Below, one piece after another: positions 42,051 to 49,471 of a stretch of 49,471 nt of DNA. The position numbers and the translations under genes are program-made. Source of the DNA: Lentisphaerae bacterium RIFOXYA12_64_32 (lineage in GTDB: Bacteria > Verrucomicrobiota > Lentisphaeria > Oligosphaerales > YB12-FULL-65-16); assembly GCA_001803235.1 (NCBI GenBank), contig MHBL01000379.1:1-49471 (forward strand). The letters are read 5' to 3'. The notes under the pieces were generated by a model that saw only the letters and a program-made list of their open reading frames with translations, had not been told where the DNA came from and did not search any database. Numbering within the stretch: position 1 is the stretch's first letter; every line of letters starts with the position of its first letter.

Positions 42051-42205
42051 CAGGGCTGTTTCAAGATCTGGCGCCGCGTCTCGGAAGGCCACACCTCCGC
42101 GCACACCCGGTAGGGGCGGCCTGTCCTCAGGCCGCCCCCCCCGGCGTGGGGACACGCCGGGGGTACTCGCTGCACGCGACGGTCACGAATCTTGAAACAG
42201 CCCTG
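42051..42205 (-). mobile_element. 155-bp MITE-like element, copy 2, with 9-bp target-site duplication
   Basis: It is the inverse complement of the element at 110-264: CAGGGCTGTTTCAAGAT ... ATCTTGAAACAGCCCTG, same length. The 9 bases on either side are identical, TGGCGTTGC at 42042-42050 and at 42206-42214, the signature of transposition with a 9-bp duplication. It lies between the CDF gene and cusA. The remaining spacer (41859-42041) shows no gene. Confidence 0.92.
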
Positions 42206-42279
42206 TGGCGTTGCCGGGTCTTCCGGAGCGCGGGTTCTCCGCAGCCCGTCGGCCCGCCTGGAGCGTGATCAGGTGCGCA

Positions 42280-42458
42280 GTGGCTCGGCGCGTTTCGCGC
42301 CGAAGCGGAGTGCGCCGGCCGGCTCTGTCCGGCGACCTGTCCGCCAGAGCCAGCGCGACGGCGGAAGCTGCCTGGGCGAAGACGGATCCCCGGCCGAGGA
42401 CATCGGTCCGGGACGGACCCGAGGCACCCTGCTGCGGTCCCGGAGGTCCCGCGCCACT
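42280..42458. repeat. Structured repeat family B, copy 3 with ~64-bp insertion
   Basis: The ends match copies 1 and 2 (GTGGCTCGGCGCG ... GGTCCCGGAGGTCCCGCGCCAC). The middle holds extra sequence (about 42325-42385) that contains an additional CTCTGTCCGGC/GCCAGAG-type stem. It lies just past the cusA stop and may terminate the efflux operon. Confidence 0.75.
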
Positions 42459-42488
42459 CCCGCGCGCGGCGATGTTGTCGCTGCGGGT

Positions 42489-45400
42489 TCAGCCAGCGTC
42501 GGCGGACTCCGCTCCTGAAAGCTCTGCGGCTGTCGAAGAGGCGCCGGGTACGCGTTCCGCCGCTGCCAGTGACGGTTTGACTTCCTTGTGCCACTTCCAG
42601 AGGAGGTAGATGGCGGGATAGACCAGAAGTTCCATGATGAAGGAGGTGGCCAGGCCGCCGACCATCGGGGCGGCGACGCGTTTCATCATGTCGGCGCCGG
42701 TGCCGGCGCTCCACATGATGGGCATCAAGCCCATGCTGGCGGCGGCAACGGTCATCAGTTTCGGACGAATACGTTTGACCGCGCCGTGGATGATGGCTTC
42801 ATGCAGGTCGCCCAGGCTGCGCAGTTTGCCCTTGGCCTTGGCCTCGTCGTAGGCCAGGTCGAGGAATAGCAGCATGAAGACACCGGTCTCGGCGTCGAGT
42901 CCCATCAAGGCGATCATGCCGACCCAGACGGCGATGGAGATGTTGTAGCCGAGGAAGTACAGGAACCACACCGCCCCGACCACGCTGAACGGCACGGCCA
43001 GCATTACGACCATCGCCTTGAAGGTGGACCTGGTGTTGGCGTACAGCAGCAGGAAGATCAGCAGGGCTGTGAGCGGCAGAACGATCTTCATCCGCTCTCG
43101 TACCCGGAGCATGTTCTCGTACTGACCGCTCCAGATCAGCGAGTAGCCGGTGGGCAGTTTGACGTCTTGGGCGACCACCCGTTTGGCCTCCTCGACATAG
43201 CCGCCAATGTCGCGCCCGGCAATGTCCACGAACACGTAGCCGGCCACCATGCCGTTTTCGTCGCGGATCATGGCCGGGCCGTTGACGAGTTTGATCTCGG
43301 CCAGTTCGCCGATCGGGACTTGCACGACTTCAACTTCGCCACCGGTCGGCGTCCCCATTGCACCGCCCCCGCGGCCGGCCGGCGCGGCGCCGGCGTTGCG
43401 GGCGGTGACGAGGACGCGGCTGAGTTGGTCGATGTCGTGGCGCAGGTCGCGCGGGTAGCGGACGTTGATCGTGTAGCGTTCCCGGCCTTCGATGGTGGTG
43501 GCGATGTTTTCGCCGCCGACCGCGCTCATGATGACCGTGTGCAGGTCGTCAATCGTCAGGCCGTACCGGGCGAGGGCGTCGCGGTTGGGCACGAAATCCA
43601 CGAAGTAACCGCCGGCGGCGCGTTCGGCGAAGATGCTGCGGGTGCCGGGCACGTTGCGCAGGGCGGCCTCGATGCTTTCGCCGATGCGCTGGATGTCGTC
43701 GAGTTTCGCGCCGAGGACCTTGATGCCTACCGGGGTGCGCACACCGGTGCTCAGCATGTCGATACGGCCTTTGATCGGCATGGTCCAGGCGTTGACGTTG
43801 CCGGGGATCTGCAAGGCGCGGTCCATCTCGGCGATCAGTTCGTCGTAGGAGATGTGTTCGGCCCAGACTTGACCGAGCACCGTGCGGAATGGTCTTGGCC
43901 AGTTGGAGAAGAACCGTTCTTTGGCTCGCCATTCGGACTTCGGCTTGAGCACGATGGTGGTTTCCATCATTGAAAACGGCGCCGGATCGGTCGAGGTGTC
44001 GGCGCGGCCGGCTTTGCCGAACACCGAGACGACCTCGGGGAATTGCCGCAGGATGCGGTCTTCGATCTGCATCAACTGCTGCGCCTGGGTGACCGACATG
44101 CCGGGCATGGTGGTGGGCATGTACAGGATCGAGCCTTCATTGAGCGGCGGCATGAACTCGTGGCCGAGTTTGAGGTACACCGGCACGGTGGTGGCGACGA
44201 TCAGTACGGCCAGCGCGATGGTCGCTTTGGGCCAGCGCAACACCAGTCGGCACGGTTTCTCGTAGAGCCGGAACAAGACGCGGCTGATGGGGTGTCTCTC
44301 CTCGGGATAGTATCGGCCGACGGCGACGGCGGAGAAGAGCGACGCCAGCCATTTGGGCCGGAATCTGAAGGGATCCATGCGCGCGAACAACATGCGCACC
44401 GCCGGGTCGAGCGTCAGCGCCAGGACCGCGGCCAGCGCGATGGCCAGCGTCTTGGTGTAGGCCAGCGGCTTGAACAGGCGGCCTTCCTGGTCGACCAGCG
44501 CAAACACCGGCAGGAACGACACGGCGATCACCAGCAAGGAGAAGAACACCGACGGGCCGACTTCCTGCAACGCTTCGAGCCGCACCTGATGGAAATCGCC
44601 CGGGCGGCCGTCCTCCTGCCAGCGTTCCAGCTTCTTGTAGGCGTTTTCGACCTCGACAATGGCGCCGTCAACCAGTACGCCGATCGAGATGGCGATGCCG
44701 GCCAGCGACATGATGTTGGAGGTGATCCCCAGGAAATACATCGGGATGAAGCAGAGCAACACGGAGATCGGGATCGTGATGATCGGCACAATCGCCGACG
44801 GAATGTGCCAGAGGAAGAACAGGATCACCAGGCTGACGACGATCATCTCCAGCAGCAGCTCGTGTTTCAGATTATGAATGGATTCTTCGATCAACGTGGA
44901 GCGGTCGTAGGTCGAGACAACCTCCACGCCGTCTGGGAGGGACGGCTTCATCTCTTCCAACTTCGTCTTGACGCGCCGGATGACGTTCAGCGCGTTTTCG
45001 CCGTGGCGCATCACGACGATGCCGCCCACCGTGTCGCCGTCACCGTCGAGATCGGAGATGCCGCGCCGCATCTGCGGGCCCAGTGCGATGTCGGCCACGT
45101 CCTTGAGCAGGACTGGCGTGCCGTTGTCGCCGACTTTGACTCCCACCCGGCCCAGCGACTCGGTGTCCTGGATGTACCCGCGTGCCCGCACCATGTACTC
45201 GCGGCCCGTCCATTCGATGAGTCGGCCACCGACTTCGTTGTTGTTCTTGCGGATGGCCTCGACCAGTTCCATGACCGACAGGCCGTAGTTCTGGAGTCGG
45301 TTGGGGTCAACGGTGACCTGGTATTGTTTCTGGAAACCGCCGATGCCCGCCACTTCCGACACGCCCGGCACGCTCTGCAGCGCGTAGCGCAGGTACCAGT

Positions 45401-45911
45401 CCTGGTAGGTACGGAGTTCGGCGAGGCTGTGCTTGTTGGACTTGTCGACCAGCGCGTACTGGTACACCCAGCCCACGCCGGTCGCGTCGGGGCCGAGTGC
45501 GGGCGTCACGCCCGGCGGCAACTGGCCGGTGATCTTCTGCAGGTACTCGACCACCCGACTGCGCGCCCAGTAGATGTCCGTGCCGTCCTGGAAGATGACG
45601 TACACATAGCTGAACCCAAAATCACTGAAACCACGGATCGCCTTGACCTTTGGGGCGCCGAGCAACGCGGTGATGATCGGGTACGTGACCTGATCTTCCA
45701 TGATGTCCGGGCTGCGGTCCCACTTCGTATAAACGATGACCTGCGTGTCCGAGAGGTCCGGGATGGCGTCCAGCCGGATGTTGCTGAGCGTGTAGATCGA
45801 ATACGCCACCGCCGCTGCCGTGAGGCTGATCACCAGCCAGCGGTTGTGCGCCGACCAAACAATGATCTTGGAGGTCAACGCGTTCTTGTTTGATGTGGTG
45901 TGCGGGTTCAT
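42489..45911 (-). CDS. cusA: Heavy-metal RND efflux pump, copper/silver (CusA) type
   Basis: A 1140-residue inner-membrane RND transporter that, with cusB and cusC products, pumps monovalent copper/silver across both membranes. The N-terminus shows TM1 and DAIPDLSDTQVIVYTKW; GFSDFGFSYVYVIFQDGTDIYWARSRV and the WTMPIKGRIDMLSTGVRTP Met-containing stretch are typical of CusA/SilA rather than CzcA. Met residues in ADMMKRVAAPM and YMPTTMPGMS also fit. The C-terminal TM bundle ends KRIRPKLMTVAAASMGLMP. A Gly-rich insertion (around AGAAPAGRGGGAMGTPTGG) is unusual in the periplasmic part. No good ribosome site precedes the ATG; instead eight C abut it. It is the third gene of the operon. Confidence 0.94.
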   Translation of the reverse strand: MNPHTTSNKNALTSKIIVWSAHNRWLVISLTAAAVAYSIYTLSNIRLDAIPDLSDTQVIVYTKWDRSPDIMEDQVTYPIITALLGAPKVKAIRGFSDFGFSYVYVIFQDGTDIYWARSRVVEYLQKITGQLPPGVTPALGPDATGVGWVYQYALVDKSNKHSLAELRTYQDWYLRYALQSVPGVSEVAGIGGFQKQYQVTVDPNRLQNYGLSVMELVEAIRKNNNEVGGRLIEWTGREYMVRARGYIQDTESLGRVGVKVGDNGTPVLLKDVADIALGPQMRRGISDLDGDGDTVGGIVVMRHGENALNVIRRVKTKLEEMKPSLPDGVEVVSTYDRSTLIEESIHNLKHELLLEMIVVSLVILFFLWHIPSAIVPIITIPISVLLCFIPMYFLGITSNIMSLAGIAISIGVLVDGAIVEVENAYKKLERWQEDGRPGDFHQVRLEALQEVGPSVFFSLLVIAVSFLPVFALVDQEGRLFKPLAYTKTLAIALAAVLALTLDPAVRMLFARMDPFRFRPKWLASLFSAVAVGRYYPEERHPISRVLFRLYEKPCRLVLRWPKATIALAVLIVATTVPVYLKLGHEFMPPLNEGSILYMPTTMPGMSVTQAQQLMQIEDRILRQFPEVVSVFGKAGRADTSTDPAPFSMMETTIVLKPKSEWRAKERFFSNWPRPFRTVLGQVWAEHISYDELIAEMDRALQIPGNVNAWTMPIKGRIDMLSTGVRTPVGIKVLGAKLDDIQRIGESIEAALRNVPGTRSIFAERAAGGYFVDFVPNRDALARYGLTIDDLHTVIMSAVGGENIATTIEGRERYTINVRYPRDLRHDIDQLSRVLVTARNAGAAPAGRGGGAMGTPTGGEVEVVQVPIGELAEIKLVNGPAMIRDENGMVAGYVFVDIAGRDIGGYVEEAKRVVAQDVKLPTGYSLIWSGQYENMLRVRERMKIVLPLTALLIFLLLYANTRSTFKAMVVMLAVPFSVVGAVWFLYFLGYNISIAVWVGMIALMGLDAETGVFMLLFLDLAYDEAKAKGKLRSLGDLHEAIIHGAVKRIRPKLMTVAAASMGLMPIMWSAGTGADMMKRVAAPMVGGLATSFIMELLVYPAIYLLWKWHKEVKPSLAAAERVPGASSTAAELSGAESADAG

Positions 45912-46020
45912 GGGGGGGGTGTCAGGTTTCAGGTTTCAGGTGTCAGAAGGCAGGTGTCAGACGGATCGGACGGATCTGGAGTACGGCCTTTCCTGACACC
46001 TGACACCACGCTCCTATGGC
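45912..46020 (-). promoter_or_regulatory. cusB-cusA spacer with TGACACC/CTGAAAC repeats and C8 before ATG
   Basis: Read on the minus strand: repeated CCTGACACC and CCTGAAACC units, then eight C directly next to ATG 45911-45909. TGACACC near the cusB end and GGTGTCA later in the spacer can pair, so a hairpin is possible. No Shine-Dalgarno sequence is present. The layout mirrors the leader at 36780-36881. Confidence 0.6.
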
Positions 46021-47634
46021 TTAGTGTTGATCCTTTTCGCTTTCGCTCATCGCCGAGATCGCGGCCTTCATGGACGATTCGCTGTCCACGAGGAAGTTGG
46101 CGCTGGTGACGACATTGTCCCCCGCGGCGAGGCCATCGAGCAACTGGAAGTAGTCGCCGCTGCGAGGGCCGATCTTGATCTCGGTCGGGATGAGTTTGCC
46201 GTCGCCCCCGTCCTTGAAGGCGTAGGTGTGGTCGCCGGTGCGCATCACGGCTGACTCGGGGATGGCCAGCACCTCTCCCAGCGGGGCGGACAGCCGGGCG
46301 TTGGCGTACATGTTCGGTTTCAGCAACAATTCGGGGTTCTCGATCACCAAGCGGGCCTTGACGGTACGCGTCGCTGGATCCAGGGTCGGGGTGATGAATG
46401 TTACAGTGCCCTTGAATGCTTTGTCGGGCCAGTACGGGATTGCAATGCTGACCGACATGCCGACCTGTACGTAGGGCAGGTCGGACTGGTAGATGTCGGC
46501 ATCGGCCCAAACGGTGGAGAGATCGGCAATGACCAGCAGCGAGTCGCCCGGCAAGATCTTCTGCCCGGCGAGGACTTTCTTCTCGAGCACCACGCCGCTG
46601 GCGGCGGCGAACAGTGTCATGGTTTTCTCCACCTCGCGGGTCTTCTCGAGGCGTTGGATTTGGTCGTCGTTGATATCCCAAAGCTGCAATCGTCGTCGGG
46701 CAGCGGCCAGCAGGTCTGTGCCACCGCGGGCAACCGCGGTCGCCTTGTCGGCGGCAAGTTTCTCGGTTGCCTGGAGGGCAATCAGGTATTCCTGCTGGGC
46801 CGAGACCAGGTTCGGGCTGTAAATCGTCAGCAGCGGATCGCCTTTCGCGACCGACTGTCCCGTGACGTTGACGAACAGGACCTCGACCCAGCCTTCGATC
46901 TTGGTCGTGACGTTGAAAAGGCGCGTCTCGTCGGGCCCGATGAGGGCCGAGGTGCGGACCTCGCGGGTCAGGGCGCGTTTCTCGACCGTGCCAAGCTTAA
47001 GCCCCATACGCTGGCGAGTTTCGGACGTGATCGAAACTGCCGCCAGGCCGGCGGGCGTCGACTCGCCGGGCTCGGTCACCTCATACGCCACCATCTCCAT
47101 GCCCATTGAATCCTTGCCTGGCTTGTCGCTGATCTCGTTCTCATTCATCGTCGAGCGGTACATGGTCTTCTTCTTGGCCGGCGTCGGGGTGCTCATTGTT
47201 TCCTGTTTGGCGTTGTCTATCGGCACCAGATCCATGCCGCAGATGGGGCAACTGCCCTTCTTGTCGGACACCACGGTCGGGTGCATCGGGCAGTGGTACT
47301 GGACCGGTTGGGCGGACTTGGCCGCGCCGTCCGTCTCGGGTTCTGCGCCGGTGATCAGCACCAGATCCATGCCGCAGATGGGGCAACTGCCTTTCTTGTC
47401 GGACACTACGGTCGGGTGCATCGGGCAATGGTACTTGTTCGCCTTCTGGGCGGTCGCGTGCGTCCCGGCGAACGGCAACGTGCCGCGGCCGGCGTAGTAC
47501 GCCCCGACGATCGCAACGACGACGAGCGCGATGAGCACGACCCGCCCGGCGCCGCCGCGCGGCGGACGCTCGGCGGGCGTTTGGGCGACGTCCGGCGGGG
47601 ACTGAACTGGGGGGGGGGCGTTCGATTCCGACAT
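46021..47634 (-). CDS. cusB: RND periplasmic adaptor, CusB type, with three heavy-metal-binding modules
   Basis: A 537-residue membrane-fusion protein: TM anchor at ~31-47, then heavy-metal-binding modules at 68-92 and 113-137 (both YHCPMHPTVVSDKKGSCPIC) and a third, degenerate, at 159-182 in which Cys are lost and Met remain (YRSTMNENEISDKPGKDSMG). After that come the barrel-sandwich and helical hairpin (ALIGPDETRLFNV, VFVNVTG, SAQQEYLIALQATEKL) and beta-barrel parts (PYWPDKAFKGTVTFITPTLD). Modules 1 and 2 are almost identical also at DNA level, so the duplication is recent. ATG 47634 has GAGGA 8 bases before it; ATG 47649 overlaps the cusC stop and is an alternative. A C10 tract near codons 6-9 is noteworthy. 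Confidence 0.94.
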   Translation of the reverse strand: MSESNAPPPVQSPPDVAQTPAERPPRGGAGRVVLIALVVVAIVGAYYAGRGTLPFAGTHATAQKANKYHCPMHPTVVSDKKGSCPICGMDLVLITGAEPETDGAAKSAQPVQYHCPMHPTVVSDKKGSCPICGMDLVPIDNAKQETMSTPTPAKKKTMYRSTMNENEISDKPGKDSMGMEMVAYEVTEPGESTPAGLAAVSITSETRQRMGLKLGTVEKRALTREVRTSALIGPDETRLFNVTTKIEGWVEVLFVNVTGQSVAKGDPLLTIYSPNLVSAQQEYLIALQATEKLAADKATAVARGGTDLLAAARRRLQLWDINDDQIQRLEKTREVEKTMTLFAAASGVVLEKKVLAGQKILPGDSLLVIADLSTVWADADIYQSDLPYVQVGMSVSIAIPYWPDKAFKGTVTFITPTLDPATRTVKARLVIENPELLLKPNMYANARLSAPLGEVLAIPESAVMRTGDHTYAFKDGGDGKLIPTEIKIGPRSGDYFQLLDGLAAGDNVVTSANFLVDSESSMKAAISAMSESEKDQH

Positions 47635-47645
47635 GGTCGTGTTCC

Positions 47646-49223
47646 TCATTTGGGAGGTGCGTATTCGGCCGCACCGGACGTTCGCCGTTCCGCCGTCGGC
47701 AGCAGGCCTGCCGCGCTTTGGCCCTGGACGTCCTGGATGCTGACGACCGCCTTGTTGTACTCTGCCCGGGCCTCTGCCAGCATCAGCACGCTCTCAAGAT
47801 ACCCGCGTCCGACATCGAGAAAACCGAGGAACGTTTCGTCGCCACTCGCATACCGGGACCGCAGGGTCGCGAAGGCTTCCCGCAACGGCGGGACCACAGC
47901 TTCACCGTAGGTCTTCAGGTTTCGGCGAGCAGTGTCAGCCGCGAACAGGGCGTTGGCCACGGCACGTTCCGTGTCGGCTGCGGCCGCGGCCGACATCTCT
48001 TCGGCTTGCCTGACGCGAACCCGCAGTTCGTCCAGATACGCCGCGTTGACACCGAACTCGCCCTGCTCGGCGGTCACCGCCTGGCGCTCCGGGAATGCGG
48101 CCATCATGCTGCGGGTCGGTCCGGCCTCGGCGCCCACCGAGGGCGCGAGTTGGCTGTAACCCATTGACGCCCGCGGCAGTACTTCGGTCTCCGCCATCCG
48201 CAGCATCGCTCGCATCAGTTCGACTTCCCGGCGCGCCGCCAGCAGCTCGGTGCGCTGCGCGCGGGCCAGCCGATACACCTCATCGGGGGCCATATCGCCG
48301 GGCTTCAGGTCCAACTCCGCCAGCGGTCCCCAGGGCGAATCCGCAGGGAGTCCCAGGCTGGCGTTGACGTCCGCGAGCAGGGCGGCTCGTTGCTGTTCCC
48401 GGATGGCCAGCCGGTTCGCGACCCTGGCCAGTTCGGCCTGGGCGTTGAACACCTGCGCCTGACTGGTCTTGCCCGCCACCAGTCCGGCCCTGGCACCTTC
48501 TTCCATCTGTTCGAACAGCGTTTTCGTCTCGCGCAGGATGGCGGTCGCCTCGTCGTTGTACTGGATGTCGAAGAAGCCCTTGGCCACGCTGTTGAGCGCC
48601 TGGCGTTGCGCGATGCGGTAGCGCAGCCAGGCCAGGTCCACATCGGCCTCGACGATTTCGCCCTTGAGGGCGAGTACCGATGGAAAAGCAAACGTCTTGC
48701 CGGGCATTTCCTTGTGGGTCTGGGGGCCTACCGTGGTCTCGAGTTCGCGGGCAAAGGCGCGGTACTGTCCCACCAGTTCTTCCAGGTACCAGGCCTGCGC
48801 GAAGCGCCGCGTCGAGGCGCGCCAAGCCTGCTCCGCCGCGCGCAGATCGGGGTTGCGTGCCGCGGTCAGTGCCAGCAGCAGTTCGAGGGTCACGGAGTCG
48901 CGTAGTGCCGTGGCCGCTTTCGCCGAGTCGGCGACGGTGTCGCGGGCCAGGGCGCGCACCGCGTCGGGAACACCCGTCAGCAAGTCCTCGGCAGCCGTTA
49001 AGCGCGTCGGCCGCGATGTCCACGCGTCCGCCTTGGCCAGGAGTTCCGCCTTCAGCCTGGTGAGGGGTTCGGGCGCGGCCGTGTCGGTCGAGACCGACAC
49101 GGCCCGTGCCTGCGTCAGGTGGGCGTCCACCAGGTCTGCGGCGGGAAGGGCCGTGCGCCCGGCCAGGAGGACAATGCCGGCCGCGAGACGCCAGGGAATG
49201 TGACCGTGAAAAGTGGGGAACAC
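47646..49223 (-). CDS. cusC: Outer-membrane factor, TolC/CusC family
   Basis: A ~525-residue outer-membrane channel component. After a signal peptide (WRLAAGIVLLAGRTALPAA) come two homologous long-helix halves: LLLALTAARNPDLRAAEQAW, YNDEATAILRETKTLFEQM, AGKTSQAQVFNAQAELARV in the first and RQAEEMSAAAAADTERAV, LRSRYASGDETFLGFLDV in the second, the usual outer-membrane-efflux repeat. It would form the exit duct for the cusA/cusB complex. GTG 49223 is my preferred start because the signal peptide follows directly and GGAAGA lies ~10 bases upstream; the frame from 49382 adds 53 residues without homology. It is the first gene of the operon, 11 bases before cusB. Confidence 0.9.
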   Translation of the reverse strand: MFPTFHGHIPWRLAAGIVLLAGRTALPAADLVDAHLTQARAVSVSTDTAAPEPLTRLKAELLAKADAWTSRPTRLTAAEDLLTGVPDAVRALARDTVADSAKAATALRDSVTLELLLALTAARNPDLRAAEQAWRASTRRFAQAWYLEELVGQYRAFARELETTVGPQTHKEMPGKTFAFPSVLALKGEIVEADVDLAWLRYRIAQRQALNSVAKGFFDIQYNDEATAILRETKTLFEQMEEGARAGLVAGKTSQAQVFNAQAELARVANRLAIREQQRAALLADVNASLGLPADSPWGPLAELDLKPGDMAPDEVYRLARAQRTELLAARREVELMRAMLRMAETEVLPRASMGYSQLAPSVGAEAGPTRSMMAAFPERQAVTAEQGEFGVNAAYLDELRVRVRQAEEMSAAAAADTERAVANALFAADTARRNLKTYGEAVVPPLREAFATLRSRYASGDETFLGFLDVGRGYLESVLMLAEARAEYNKAVVSIQDVQGQSAAGLLPTAERRTSGAAEYAPPK

Positions 49224-49353
49224 ATGTGTCTGGTCTTCCGGCCGAGCAACGGCCGTCAGGGAGTGGTCTCTGGGGGATCGCGTGCCATTTGACAGACTCA
49301 AGACCTGTCGGCTGACGCGCGTGGCTCGGATAGGAGTTCCACCTTCGACTCCC

Positions 49354-49382
49354 ATGCTACCCGCGCGGGGCATAGCTATCAA
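49354..49382 (-). promoter_or_regulatory. Candidate promoter of the cusCBA operon
   Basis: On the minus strand TTGATA (49382-49377), 17-bp spacer, TAGCAT (49359-49354). It is ~130 bases before the cusC start. No copper regulator gene or clear CueR/CusR operator is visible in the window. Confidence 0.5.
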
Positions 49383-49471
49383 GCTAACGGTGGAGGCTTG
49401 CGCGTGTGTCGCAGGATGATGCTCCGCAAAGTAGCAGCATGGCTCCAGCCTTGCTGCCTCGCCCCGGATCC

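Noticed and set aside
44043..45893. 616-codon plus-strand open frame
   Set aside because: Antisense to cusA; His/Asp/Gln-rich composition follows from the cusA codon bias.
1..49471. tRNA, rRNA or riboswitch genes
   Set aside because: Scanning by eye found no T-loop/anticodon arrangement, rRNA core motif or known riboswitch core; structured spacers are explained by inverted repeats. A covariance-model search would be decisive.

Overview
The window is high-GC DNA with dense coding on both strands. It looks like a free-living, environmental, anaerobic or facultative bacterium of the PVC group (Lentisphaerota, Kiritimatiellota or Verrucomicrobiota) or a similar candidate phylum such as Hydrogenedentota. 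This is inference. It rests on two prepilin-like proteins with the F-T-L-I-E-L-L-V-V-I-A-I-I-A...S-M-L-(M/L)-P-A-L N-terminus, very large secreted beta-propeller/CBM9-like proteins, PocR-AraC and GntR-LacI type sugar regulators, and a glycyl-radical enzyme. There is no rRNA, tRNA, transposase, integrase, phage gene or CRISPR array that I can see.

Layout. 1-1.6 kb: repeat elements around an orphan moaA. 1.6-8.1 kb: a minus-strand pair (prepilin-like protein overlapping a large putative glycan-processing enzyme), a divergent PocR-AraC regulator, an antitoxin/PIN pair, the 3' remnant of a LacI-type regulator, and a secreted CBM9-like protein. 8.5-19.4 kb: a minus-strand block of a GntR-LacI type regulator, a giant propeller protein, a second prepilin-like protein and a second giant propeller protein. 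19.6-25.7 kb: a RelE-type TA pair, a SEC-C protein, a cytoplasmic putative glycoside hydrolase and a receiver-HDOD protein. 25.7-32.1 kb: a 2134-residue secreted protein joining a gingipain-type (C25) and a carboxypeptidase (M14) protease. 32.5-37.7 kb: a four-gene plus-strand cluster of glycyl-radical activase, atypical glycyl-radical enzyme, metallophosphoesterase and sugar-isomerase-like TIM barrel. 37.9-41.9 kb: a GDSL lipoprotein, a lipoate ligase and a CDF metal exporter. 42.5-49.2 kb: a cusC-cusB-cusA type copper/silver efflux operon read leftward.

How it works together (inference). Much of the window serves capture and breakdown of extracellular polymers: secreted propeller/CBM9 proteins, pseudopilin-like partners, a large protease, an SGNH hydrolase, and sugar-responsive regulators. 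The glycyl-radical cluster is probably an anaerobic pathway for an unidentified small molecule. The right end protects against copper/silver and divalent metals.

The spacers are unusual. At least seven families of short structured repeats (80-250 bp, most with terminal inverted repeats) fill them. One 155-bp element occurs twice in opposite orientation, and one copy has a clean 9-bp target-site duplication. Coding-frame choices follow protein motifs and ribosome-binding sites. Many long opposite-strand frames are GC-driven shadows and were left out.
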